A stretch of 38,225 nt of DNA from Planctomycetota bacterium (GTDB lineage: Bacteria > Planctomycetota > Phycisphaerae > Phycisphaerales > SM1A02): the NCBI GenBank assembly GCA_024226535.1, contig JAAELP010000064.1, forward strand, positions 1 through 38,225, in the 5' to 3' direction. Under the pieces are notes generated by a model. It had not been told where the DNA came from. It saw nothing but the letters and a program-made list of their open reading frames with translations, and did no database searches. Of this stretch, positions 1-8,174 are shown in pieces. Position 1 is the first letter of the stretch; every line of letters begins with the position of its first letter. The translations under genes were made by a program, and so were the position numbers.

Positions 1-26
1 GTCGAGGTCGATCGGAGGCTGACGGG

Positions 27-239
27 GTGGCGTGTCGCGGGGTCCTGCACCGGATCTGCGCGAACGGGACCGAGGGCGCGAGCAAGCGTCTTGATCAGTG
101 GGCGTACCTGAACGGCGTCCAACTCGACTTCAGTCGTCGCGGTAAACCCACTGACGACGGACTGATAGGAGCATTCAACTGTCGATTACGTGCGCTGCGC
201 TCAAACCCTCCCCACTACTTGTCACCGCACCCGTCATGA
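27..239 (+). pseudogene. IS3-family transposase C-terminal fragment (decayed)
   Basis: The 70-residue reading frame matches the end of the DDE integrase core of IS3-type transposases: LDQWAYLNGVQLDFSRRGKPTD is close to the family's usual LDQWAY..LDFSRPGKPTDN block. In the family the next segment is FIESFN, whose Glu completes the DDE triad; here it reads LIGAFN, so the catalytic Glu is replaced by Gly. After FNCRLRA the expected C-terminal part is replaced by unrelated residues and a stop. The upstream half lies outside the window or is lost. It ends 10 bases before the left end of the IS21 element, so this looks like a small graveyard of insertion sequences. It is not expected to be active. 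Confidence 0.75.
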
Positions 240-249
240 TCTGAGTTGA

Positions 250-274
250 TGTACCCGAATCGTTACGAGTTGCC
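250..274 (+). repeat. IS21 left terminal inverted repeat
   Basis: It begins TGTACCCGAA and ends TTACGAGTTGCC. It pairs with the reverse complement of 2581-2605 at 21 of 25 positions; the mismatches are at position 3 and at positions 11-13. The shared inner block TTACGAGTTGCC is perfect and may be the IstA binding core. Confidence 0.85.
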
Positions 275-278
275 CGAG

Positions 279-305
279 GACCCGACGCGGCGTTCGCGTC
301 GGGTC
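279..305 (+). terminator. Perfect hairpin inside the left end of the IS21 element
   Basis: GACCCGACGCG (279-289) and CGCGTCGGGTC (295-305) form a perfect 11-bp stem around a 5-base loop, followed by GTTTCGT. It lies between the left inverted repeat and istA. The likely role is to stop transcription entering from outside, a common way for insertion sequences to limit transposase expression. The trailing T tract is short, so intrinsic termination is an inference. Confidence 0.5.
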
Positions 306-373
306 GTTTCGTGCAAAAAGCCACGGCCCGGTAGATCCTCGCTTGTGTTCAAAGCAGGCAAGGAGGCCGGACC

Positions 374-1663
374 GTGGCAAAGCTCTTGGAGGAGCATATC
401 GTGACGATCAGGGTTCTCAACGAGCGGGGCGAGAGCAAGTGCTCGATCGCCCGCACGCTCGGTGTAACGGAGGGCGCGGTCCGCTACCACCTGCGCCGCC
501 AGGCGAGCGGCGCCGTCGACGGCCGGCGCAAGATCCTGCAACTCGAGGCACTCGGTCTCGCCGACGCGACCGAGCAGTGGTGGGAGGCGCAGCAGGCCGC
601 GCTGCCCAACGACCGACCGCCGAACATCGAGTCGCTCCACGCCTGGCTCCAGGCCGAGCACGGCTACGACGGTTCGTACAAGTCCGTACGCAAGTTCGTG
701 CGGCGCCACTTCCCGGCGCCGAAGCGCCGTCCGTTCCGACGGATCGAGACGCCGCCGGGCGCCCAGTCCCAGACCGACTGGATGGAGTTCCGGGGGATCG
801 ACGTGGGTGACGGCGCCGGCCCCACGACGCTCTACGGGTTCGTGATGGCGCTGAGCCACAGCCGGCAGGAGGCGGTGGTCTGGAGCCGTTCGATGGACCA
901 GCTCGCATGGCACCGCTGCCACAATGAGGCGTTCCGCCGTCTCGGCGGTGTCGCCGCGGCCAATCGCATCGACAATCTCAAGACGGGGATCAGCCGTGGC
1001 GCCGGCGCGTGGGGCGAGGTCAACCCGCAGTACCGCGCGTACGCCCGAGCGCTCGGCTTCCACGTCGATGCGTGCGAGGTGAGGGCGCCCGAGCAGAAGG
1101 GGAAGGCGGAGCGGCGCGTCGGGGTCTTCAAGCGAATCGATCCGCGGCGGATGTGCTTCGACTCGATGACGCACCTCCAGGAGTGGACGGACGCGAAGGT
1201 CGAGGCGATGTCGGCACGCCGCATCTGCCCGGCGACGGGCCGGAGTGTGCACGAGACCTGGCTCGAGGAGCGTCCGTGTCTCGGCGCGTTGCCCGAGACG
1301 CTGCCCGAGCCGTTCGACGTGGCGGTTGCGAGGCCGGTGCACAAGGACTGCACGGTCCGCTTCGAGGGCCGGTCGTATGTGGTGCCGTTCGCCTACTGCG
1401 GCGAGACGGTCGAAGTGCGTGGGTGCGCTGGGATCGTGCAGGTGGTCGATCGAGCGACGGGACGTCTGCTCGTCTCGTATCCGCGCGGCACGGCAGCGCG
1501 GATCCTGATCGACGATGCGTGCTACGAGGGCGAGGCGACGGCGCGGGTGGCAAAGCCGAAGCCGCTGGGGCGCATGGCGCGGAAGCTCCGGAAACTCGCG
1601 GCGATGCCGGTCGAGATCCGGCCGGTGGACCTGTATGCCGAGCTGGCGGAGGTGGCGCGATGA
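374..1663 (+). CDS. istA: IS21-family transposase IstA
   Basis: This 429-residue protein is the DDE recombinase of the element and cuts and joins the IS ends. An N-terminal helix-turn-helix lies at about residues 20-45 (SKCSIARTLGVTEGAVRYHL). The integrase core shows the DDE triad: D135 in QTDWMEF, D200 in RIDNLKTG, and E246 in QKGKAERRVG. The length is normal for the family, though at the short end. The start is GTG at 374, chosen because AGGAGG sits 7 bases upstream and the N-terminus MAKLLEEHIV begins directly with the HTH region. Its TGA overlaps the istB ATG (ATGA), which implies coupled translation. No frameshift or internal stop is seen. Confidence 0.93.
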   Translation: MAKLLEEHIVTIRVLNERGESKCSIARTLGVTEGAVRYHLRRQASGAVDGRRKILQLEALGLADATEQWWEAQQAALPNDRPPNIESLHAWLQAEHGYDGSYKSVRKFVRRHFPAPKRRPFRRIETPPGAQSQTDWMEFRGIDVGDGAGPTTLYGFVMALSHSRQEAVVWSRSMDQLAWHRCHNEAFRRLGGVAAANRIDNLKTGISRGAGAWGEVNPQYRAYARALGFHVDACEVRAPEQKGKAERRVGVFKRIDPRRMCFDSMTHLQEWTDAKVEAMSARRICPATGRSVHETWLEERPCLGALPETLPEPFDVAVARPVHKDCTVRFEGRSYVVPFAYCGETVEVRGCAGIVQVVDRATGRLLVSYPRGTAARILIDDACYEGEATARVAKPKPLGRMARKLRKLAAMPVEIRPVDLYAELAEVAR

Positions 1664-2457
1664 CGACGGCGACAAAGGCGTTACCGACACGGGCGCGCGA
1701 GACGGATCTCGATGGGTTGCGTGCCCGGCTCGAGTCGCTGGGGCTGACCTTCGCCGCCGAGACGCTCTCAAGCCTGCTCACACAGGCGGTGAAGGAAGAG
1801 CAGAGCACTTCGCACTTCCTGGAGATGCTCCTCGAGGCGGAGCAGACGCGCCGGGAAGAGCGGCGCATCCGAACGTCACTTCGGCTCTCGGGGCTGCCGA
1901 CGGGCCAGACGATCGGCAACTTCGACTTCGCGTTCCAGCCGTCGATCGAGCGGAGCCGAATCGAGGCGTTGGCGACGTGCGCGTGGATCAAGGAGAAGCA
2001 ATCGCTCCTGATCCTCGGCCCGCCGGGCGTGGGCAAGACGCACCTGGCCATCGCGCTCGGCGTTCGCGCAGTCGAGTGCGGATTCTCGGTCGCGTTCTAC
2101 CGCGTCGAGGAGTTGCTGCACGCGATGCGAAGGGACGCGGACCGACCGCCGGCGAAGCTGAAGCGGGCGAAGTACATGAAGTCGTCGCTCGTGATCGTGG
2201 ACGAGATGGGCTTCGAGTCGTTCAGCCGGGAGGAGGCGACGCTCTTCTTCCGGCTCGTGAGCTACCGCTACGGGCGCGGGGCCATGTGCATCACGAGCAA
2301 CAAGGCGATCAGCGCGTGGACGGAGATGCTCGCCGGCGACGAGGTGATCACCTCGGCCGTCCTCGACCGGCTCCTCCACGCGAGTTGCGTCCTGAACATC
2401 AAGGGGCGGAGCTACCGGCTCCGGGAACTCGAGGAGTCCCTCCGGACCCGACGCTGA
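1660..2457 (+). CDS. istB: IS21-family helper ATPase IstB
   Basis: This 265-residue AAA+ ATPase of the DnaC/IstB group assembles on target DNA and licenses IstA to integrate. Walker A is GPPGVGKT at residues 120-127 and Walker B is LVIVDEMG around 167-174, with D171 and E172. The sensor-type segment ITSNKAISAWTEML is typical of IstB. The N-terminal 60 residues form the helical IstA-interaction region. Translation starts at the ATG overlapping the istA stop codon. Length and motifs are complete, so it should be functional. Confidence 0.93.
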   Translation: MTTATKALPTRARETDLDGLRARLESLGLTFAAETLSSLLTQAVKEEQSTSHFLEMLLEAEQTRREERRIRTSLRLSGLPTGQTIGNFDFAFQPSIERSRIEALATCAWIKEKQSLLILGPPGVGKTHLAIALGVRAVECGFSVAFYRVEELLHAMRRDADRPPAKLKRAKYMKSSLVIVDEMGFESFSREEATLFFRLVSYRYGRGAMCITSNKAISAWTEMLAGDEVITSAVLDRLLHASCVLNIKGRSYRLRELEESLRTRR

Positions 2458-2479
2458 CGTCCCGGGGTAGGCAGCGCGA

Positions 2480-2524
2480 CGGCGGTTGCCTCCGGCTCGC
2501 TACGCTCGCCTCCGCCAACCGCCG
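2480..2524 (+). terminator. Stem-loop after istB
   Basis: CGGCGGTTG (2480-2488) pairs perfectly with CAACCGCCG (2516-2524) across a 27-base loop, 22 bases after the istB stop. There is no U tract, so termination is uncertain. It may instead be a structural feature of the IS right end. Confidence 0.35.
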
Positions 2525-2580
2525 CTGCATCACACGCTTACGTCGAATCAAGGAGATCAACCAATGCCCTGAACCTGTCC

Positions 2581-2605
2581 GGCAACTCGTAAGAGTTCGG
2601 GTTCA
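2581..2605 (-). repeat. IS21 right terminal inverted repeat
   Basis: Read on the minus strand it begins TGAACCCGAA and ends TTACGAGTTGCC, matching the left end at 21 of 25 positions. The boundary at 2605 marks the outer limit of the element. Confidence 0.85.
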
Positions 2606-2800
2606 GTAACTTCGGAAGACTTCGGGTCCATTGACATATGTCACGCCGCAGCGCTTCGGTGCCATCGGGAAGCCGCCCCGGTTTGCCACCTGAGAACGAA
2701 CGCGTCCCGCACACCACCGGAGATGGCTGAAAGACCACTCTGACGGGTCTTTCCCCGAATCGAACTGGCCCGCCGCCGTTCTCGGACCGACCCATACGGC
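2606..2800. other. Non-coding stretch between the IS21 element and the kinase gene
   Basis: No convincing gene lies here on either strand. It holds a perfect 12-bp palindrome, TGACATATGTCA (2632-2643), overlapping a TTGACA-like hexamer at 2631-2636. Either could belong to the promoter or operator of the downstream kinase, but no well-spaced -10 box was found. The continuation of the IS3 remnant is not visible here. Confidence 0.35.
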
Positions 2801-5146
2801 ATGAGTGATTCCCGATCCTCGGTCCTGCGCACCATCGCGCAGATCCTCGTCACCGCGCTGGCGTACTTCGTCACCGGCCGGCTCAGCCTGCTGCTGACGA
2901 TCCCGCCTGGGTACACCGCTCCGGTTTGGCCGGCGGCGGGTGTGGCGGTGGGTTGCCTGCTGCTGTTCGGGTATCGCGCGTGGCCGGGGGCGGTGCTCGG
3001 CTCGATCGCCGCCAACATCAGCAACTTCGACGACGGCACGGCGTCCGCGTTCGTGCGCGCCTTCGGCATCGCGACCGGCATCGGGATCGGCGTCGGGCTC
3101 CAGGCGCTCTTCGGCACGTGGCTCATCCGGCGCTTCGTCGACCTGGACCGGCCGGTGGACCGGCTCCGCGACATCCTGCGCTGCCAGGCGCTCGGCGGCC
3201 CGATCGGCTGCCTCGTGAGCTCGTCGATCGGCGTCACCGTGCTCGCCGTCAGCGGGATCATGCCGTGGGAGAGCTTCCTGAGCAACTGGTCCACGTGGTG
3301 GATCGGCGACTCCACCGGCGTGCTCATCGTCGTGCCGCTCGCGATCGCCATGCTCATGGAGTCCGGGCGCGCGGCGTGGCATCGACGGATGACCGTCGCC
3401 GCGCCGCTGCTGCTCACCTTCGTGGTGATCGCCGCCGCCTTCGTGTACGTACGCGACACGGAGTGGCAGTCCCTGCGCAACACGTTCGATCAGCGCGTGA
3501 CCGTGCTGCACGGGGCGCTGGACCGCGAGTTGGACGAGCACGTGCACGATCTCGGCGCGATCGCCGATTTCTTCGCCGCCTCCAACGAGGTGACACGCGA
3601 GGAGTTCGGCGTGTTCGTCCAGCGTGAGCTCGAGCGCCATCCCAGCATCCGGGCCCTGGAGTGGGTCCCGCGTGTTCCGGGCGAGCGACGCGCCGAGTTC
3701 GAGGCCGCCGCCCGACACGACGGGCTCGACGGCTTCCGGTTCACGCAGCGACGCGAGCAGGGAGTGATGGAGCGCGCCGACACCCGCGTCGAGCACTTCC
3801 CCGTGCTCTACGTCGAGCCGGCCGCGGGCAACGAGGCCGCTCTCGGGTTCGACCTGGCTTCCGACGAATGTCGGCTCGACGCGATCATCCGCGCCCGGGA
3901 CACGGGCCGGTCCGTCGCGACACCGCGGATCGCGCTCGTCCAGGGCTCCGACGAACTCAACGGCATCCTCGTCTTCCGACCCATGTACGACGGGCCCGGC
4001 AAACCGGCGACCGTCGCGGAGCGACGCGACCGGCTGGCGGGTTTCGCGCTTGGCGTGTTCGTCGTCGATCACCTGCTGAGCGCCGCCTGGATGGGCCTGC
4101 CCGATCACGATGCGCACCTGAAGCTCGTGGATCGGACCGACGCCGAGCCGGCGCTTCTGCTCGACACCCGAACCGCAGCGGCCGAGTCCGTCGCGTCGTT
4201 CACCTCGACCCGCGCGGTGAGCGTGGGCGGGCGCCGGTGGCGAGCAGTCTTCACGCCGACCGAAGACTTCCTCACCCGCCACGGCGGATGGGGCGCGTGG
4301 GCGGTGATCATCGGCGGTCTCGTGTTCAGCGCCCTGCTCGGGGCGATGCTCCTCGTGGTCAGCGGGCGCGAGGCGATCGTCACGCGCCTCGTGCACGACC
4401 GCACCGGCCAACTCCGCGACGCCAACGAGCAACTGGAGCAGAAGCACCGCGAGATGGCCGCGTTCACCTACAGCGTCTCCCACGATCTCAAGAGCCCGCT
4501 CGTCACGATCGAGGGTTTCGCGGGGCATCTCGTGAAGGACCTCCAGGGGAACCGGCACGATCGGCTGAACGCGTTCACCGAGCGCATCCTCGGCGGCACG
4601 CGGCGCATGCGCCGCAACATCGACGACCTGCTGGAGTTGAGCCGCGTGGGGCACGCCGCGACCGAGACGCACCGCGTGGACACGAAGACGCTGGCGTGGT
4701 CGCTCGTCCGCGATCACGAGACGCAGATCGTCGAGGCGGGCGCCACCATCGTCGTCGCACGGCAGATGCCGGAGGTCATCGCCGACGGCCACCGCCTGCA
4801 CCAGGCGCTCCAGAACCTCCTGGTCAACGCCCTGAAATACGGACGGCCGGAGCACGGCGAGTTCCGGATCACGATCGACGGCGAAGTCGTCGACGGCGAG
4901 GCGCGTCTGTACGTGACCGACAACGGACCGGGCATCCCCGAGGGGTACCAGGAGAAGATGTTCGACCTCTTCCAGCGTCTCCAGACGGGCGGCGAAGGCA
5001 GCGGCGTGGGCCTGGCGATCGTGCGGCGCGTCGCGGAGATGCACGGCGGGCGGGCGTGGGTCGAGTCGACCCCCGGCGCGGGCGCGCGGTTCGGCATCGC
5101 CCTGCCGGCCGCCGAGACACCCGCCCCGATCATGCGCGCGGCGTAG
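2801..5146 (+). CDS. MASE1-CHASE membrane sensor histidine kinase
   Basis: This 781-residue inner-membrane kinase has a MASE1-like multi-helix sensor (about 10-220, with PVWPAAGVAV and WWIGDSTGVLIVVPLA), an extracytoplasmic CHASE-type domain (about 228-490) and a further membrane helix (about 499-521). A short coiled-coil and HisKA follow, with the phospho-acceptor H561 in SVSHDLKSP. The HATPase_c domain has N672/N676 in LQNLLVNALKYG, DNGPGIP at 707-713 and GEGSGVGLAI at 731-740. All catalytic boxes are intact. No receiver domain or response regulator is encoded nearby, so it is an orphan kinase with unknown ligand and partner. It converges on the next gene with only 19 bases between stops. 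The ATG at 2801 has no strong ribosome site but places MASE1 correctly. Confidence 0.88.
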   Translation: MSDSRSSVLRTIAQILVTALAYFVTGRLSLLLTIPPGYTAPVWPAAGVAVGCLLLFGYRAWPGAVLGSIAANISNFDDGTASAFVRAFGIATGIGIGVGLQALFGTWLIRRFVDLDRPVDRLRDILRCQALGGPIGCLVSSSIGVTVLAVSGIMPWESFLSNWSTWWIGDSTGVLIVVPLAIAMLMESGRAAWHRRMTVAAPLLLTFVVIAAAFVYVRDTEWQSLRNTFDQRVTVLHGALDRELDEHVHDLGAIADFFAASNEVTREEFGVFVQRELERHPSIRALEWVPRVPGERRAEFEAAARHDGLDGFRFTQRREQGVMERADTRVEHFPVLYVEPAAGNEAALGFDLASDECRLDAIIRARDTGRSVATPRIALVQGSDELNGILVFRPMYDGPGKPATVAERRDRLAGFALGVFVVDHLLSAAWMGLPDHDAHLKLVDRTDAEPALLLDTRTAAAESVASFTSTRAVSVGGRRWRAVFTPTEDFLTRHGGWGAWAVIIGGLVFSALLGAMLLVVSGREAIVTRLVHDRTGQLRDANEQLEQKHREMAAFTYSVSHDLKSPLVTIEGFAGHLVKDLQGNRHDRLNAFTERILGGTRRMRRNIDDLLELSRVGHAATETHRVDTKTLAWSLVRDHETQIVEAGATIVVARQMPEVIADGHRLHQALQNLLVNALKYGRPEHGEFRITIDGEVVDGEARLYVTDNGPGIPEGYQEKMFDLFQRLQTGGEGSGVGLAIVRRVAEMHGGRAWVESTPGAGARFGIALPAAETPAPIMRAA

Positions 5147-5165
5147 GGGCGCGGCGAGTCCGGGA

Positions 5166-8033
5166 CTATCCCCAGTTGGCGAACATGGTCAGCAGGTCGC
5201 GAAAGCCGACGACGCCGTTGCCGTCGAGATCGGCCGGGCACGCCGCAGGCGGATCGTCGCACGCGCCCCATGCGCCGATGAGGGCGAGCAGGTCGATGAC
5301 GTCCACGTCACCGTCACCGTCGAGGTCGCCTCGCTCGGCGCAGGCGTCGAGGATGCCGTCGCCATCGGCGTCCTGCCACGGCGCGGCGGCGATCTGTCGA
5401 TCGTCGGGGACGCCGTCGCGATCGCAGTCCACGAGGGTCGGCCCAAGCGCGCGCGTGGGATCGACGCCGATGCGAAGCAGCTCGATCGGGCCGGCGGTCG
5501 CAAAGTCCGCGTCACCGATACGCAGCTCCGTGGGCAGCGCGGTGAACGCCGCCCGCGCGGTGCCCGCGGCGACCCCGTCGCCCGCCGAGCCGCCGCTCAC
5601 GGCGAAGAGGTTGACGGCCGAGCCGGTGTATGCGGCGCGGATCCAGACCTGGTCGAGCCGGTTCATCCGGAACCCCGGGACCGTGATCGTCGCCGTTTCC
5701 GCTCCCCCGCTGATCATGCGCCCGACGAGCGTCCCGGCCGCGACATTCGCCTCCAGCAGGAGGTGCTCGTCGGCGTTCGCGTAGACGGTGGCCAGCGGCA
5801 CGGCGGCCGCGAGATCGCCCATCGTCATGTCCATTCCGGTGGGCGGCACGCGCAGCTCCAGCTCGACGGTCCAGGCCTTGCCCAGCGCCGGCAGCGGCAT
5901 CGCGACACGCTCGTCGTCGAGACGCGTCGTGTCACCGGCTCCGTCCGTCATGGGCGCCAGGGGATAACCGTGCGCCTCGTTGACGTACAGACCGTCCACC
6001 GCGACGAGAAAATCGCACGCGTAGCGATCCGCTTCCCCGGCGGCGATGCGCAGCCGCAGGCGCGGCGCGTACCCTTCGGCGAATGCGGACGTGTCGACGG
6101 TGAGCAGGCACGGCACCCACTGGTCGCGCTCTACGAGCTTGAACTTCTGGGTGCGGGTGACGGCGCCGTCCGACAGCTCGGCCGTCAGCCACACGCCCTC
6201 GGCACCGAGCCCGTACACCCACAGGGGCACCCGCGCCGAGCCCGGTGAGAGCGCGGCGGCGGTGCCGGCGATCAGTGTGTCCAGCACGACCGTGCCCGGC
6301 GCGCCGTCGTCGCGCGTCACGCGGTACACGGGTCCGAGCGTCGGCACGGGCAGCGGAAGACCGGTGAGGGGATGGCTCGCCGTAGGCATGTACGTCAGCT
6401 CAGCGCCCTCCGGCGGAGCGATGTCGACGAGTTCACCCGTCCCGGTCACGACCATTCGATTGCGTCCCCCGGGCGCCACGAGCAGACCGCGCCGCGGAGC
6501 GGTAAGCGTCGGGCGCGGCATGCTCCAGATCCCGACGGGGCCGGCCTGCGAGCCAAGGTACGGCATCACGATCGAGTCGCCGTACAGCAGCGCCGTGGCC
6601 GCCTTCTGGCCGCCGGGAATCCGGGCGACCGGCGTGAAGTGCTCGGCATCGTCGGAGAAGAGCACCCGGCTGTAATCCTGGCCGAAGCTGGAGCCCTGGA
6701 TGAACGACCGCGCGACGACGGCGGTGCTGCGCTCCGGCGCGGGCCGGTGCATCCACTCCGCGATCGCGTAGTCCACGTTCGACGTCGCGCCGGTGGCGAC
6801 CTCCTGGCCGTGCAACCGCCGGAAGCGGGCGCCGGTCGCGGGATCGGGCGGAACCGTGATCTCGAAGAGGCTCCCGCTGACGACGTCGGCCCCGACGATC
6901 ACGGTGTTCAGATCGCGGCCGGGGATGCAGCCCCAGAACTGGTTGGCGACGCGGAACTGTCCCGGCCCGCCGGCGGCGCCGTGGAACGCGTCGTGCCCGG
7001 TCCATCGCGCCGGGTTCGCGTAGTCGTCCCAGTCGTCGCACGTGAAGAGCTTCACCTCATTGAGGTCGTTCTGGTCGCCGACGCTGAGAATCACCCCGCG
7101 CGGCGTCCACGCCGCGCTGTGGAAGTGCTCTCCGTCCCGGGCGTGCTCGTACACGCTCGCGACGGGACCGAAGCTCCAGTCGTCATCCGGCGTCGCCCGG
7201 ACCGCCTCGACCAGGAACAACTGCCCTCCCCGCTTCTGCGGCGAGCGCGCCGCATCCATGACGTAGTCCACGAACGGAATGAACGCGCGCGTCAGCGGCG
7301 ACTGGAGTTCGCGCGGGTAGTAGCCGAGCAGCGCCGCGGCCCGAAGGCGCTTCCACCCGGCGGCGAAGACGGGCCCGTCGAACAGGATCGACCAGCGCCA
7401 GACCCCGTCGGCGCCGTGCTGGTAGACGAGCACGCTGACCCCCTCCGGCGACCAGTGCCTTTGTTGGGGATTCTCGTTCACGTCGCGCTTTCGCTCGCAG
7501 AGCAGCACGAGCGCGCCGGGCAGCATCGTGCCCGCCTTCGGGTCGTAGGCATGGTGCGGACGCTGGAGCGCGTCGCCGTACAGCGCGTCCCGAACGGCCG
7601 TGCCGTTCTCGACGCGCCGCATCGGCACGGTGAAGCTCGGCGCGTCGGCCACGGGGGCGCCGACCCAGACATCCATGCGGCCGTTGAAGCTGTTGTACAG
7701 GGCGAGCACCGGCGTCTCGCCGTCGCGGTCGAAGCCCGACCACGGCGCGAGCACGCTTCGCGCAGAGCTGTTGGCGGCCTCCCATTCGCCGAGCGACGCG
7801 ATGACCCGCGGGCTCGCGTACCGCGGCGCGTTCGGACCGAGCGGCAACCCCGCGGGATCGACGGTCGCCGCCTCGCGCTCGAACTCCACGGGGGGAAGAT
7901 CGCCGTGCTGACCGGCGTCGAAGATCGCAGTACGCAGGCCGGCACCTTCGCCAAGCGGCGGACGAGGCCGCCCCGCGCCGAACGCGGTCACGGCCGTCAG
8001 CGCAAGCGACAACGCAAATATCCCTCTCTTCAT
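5166..8033 (-). CDS. Large exported protein with dockerin-like C-terminus (paralog B)
   Basis: This 955-residue protein starts with a signal peptide (MKRGIFALSLALTAVTAFGAG). I place the start at the ATG at 8033; the frame also offers a GTG two codons earlier. The middle contains sialidase/BNR-like segments (for example SDDAEHFTPVARIPGG) suggesting a beta-propeller. A concanavalin/LamG-like beta-sandwich probably spans about 680-870. The C-terminus has calcium-loop repeats (DCDRDGVPDD, DADGDGILD, GDLDGDGDVDVIDLLALIGAWG, PADLDGNGVVGFRDLL..FANWG) of the GC-type dockerin-like module. The whole protein aligns with the upstream gene (8175-11075), which is a tandem duplicate. I recognise no catalytic residues. 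It may bind or process polysaccharide outside the cell, but that is inference. Confidence 0.82.
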   Translation of the reverse strand: MKRGIFALSLALTAVTAFGAGRPRPPLGEGAGLRTAIFDAGQHGDLPPVEFEREAATVDPAGLPLGPNAPRYASPRVIASLGEWEAANSSARSVLAPWSGFDRDGETPVLALYNSFNGRMDVWVGAPVADAPSFTVPMRRVENGTAVRDALYGDALQRPHHAYDPKAGTMLPGALVLLCERKRDVNENPQQRHWSPEGVSVLVYQHGADGVWRWSILFDGPVFAAGWKRLRAAALLGYYPRELQSPLTRAFIPFVDYVMDAARSPQKRGGQLFLVEAVRATPDDDWSFGPVASVYEHARDGEHFHSAAWTPRGVILSVGDQNDLNEVKLFTCDDWDDYANPARWTGHDAFHGAAGGPGQFRVANQFWGCIPGRDLNTVIVGADVVSGSLFEITVPPDPATGARFRRLHGQEVATGATSNVDYAIAEWMHRPAPERSTAVVARSFIQGSSFGQDYSRVLFSDDAEHFTPVARIPGGQKAATALLYGDSIVMPYLGSQAGPVGIWSMPRPTLTAPRRGLLVAPGGRNRMVVTGTGELVDIAPPEGAELTYMPTASHPLTGLPLPVPTLGPVYRVTRDDGAPGTVVLDTLIAGTAAALSPGSARVPLWVYGLGAEGVWLTAELSDGAVTRTQKFKLVERDQWVPCLLTVDTSAFAEGYAPRLRLRIAAGEADRYACDFLVAVDGLYVNEAHGYPLAPMTDGAGDTTRLDDERVAMPLPALGKAWTVELELRVPPTGMDMTMGDLAAAVPLATVYANADEHLLLEANVAAGTLVGRMISGGAETATITVPGFRMNRLDQVWIRAAYTGSAVNLFAVSGGSAGDGVAAGTARAAFTALPTELRIGDADFATAGPIELLRIGVDPTRALGPTLVDCDRDGVPDDRQIAAAPWQDADGDGILDACAERGDLDGDGDVDVIDLLALIGAWGACDDPPAACPADLDGNGVVGFRDLLTMFANWG

Positions 8034-8174
8034 GATCACGATCGGAGCGTAGTCGCACCCGGGGCCGAGGCAAGGTGAAACCGCTCTTAGGCCGCCGCAT
8101 GTGTTCGGAACGTGACGGCTACGGCATTATCGGCCGCTCCGCGCCCCTCCGTCGCTTCGTCGGTTCGTCGCGAT

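Larger units (their letters stand above)
250..2605 (+). mobile_element. Complete IS21-family insertion sequence
   Basis: The element carries istA and istB in the standard order with an ATGA overlap. It is bounded by 25-bp terminal inverted repeats (250-274 and 2581-2605) that match at 21 of 25 positions. The left end begins TGT as is usual for IS21; the right end begins TGA on its own strand. I could not find a convincing target-site duplication: the left flank ends GAGTTGA and the right flank begins GTAACTT. An 11-bp perfect hairpin lies just inside the left end and a second stem-loop lies after istB. Both genes are intact, so the element could be functional, although the changed third base at the right end and the missing duplication leave that open. 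Confidence 0.9.

Noticed and set aside
2603-5044. Long open frame on the minus strand opposite the histidine kinase
   Set aside because: It is rich in Arg, Asp, His and Ala with no recognisable domain and lies entirely antisense to a gene with clear MASE1, CHASE, HisKA and ATPase motifs. High-GC DNA commonly leaves such shadows open.
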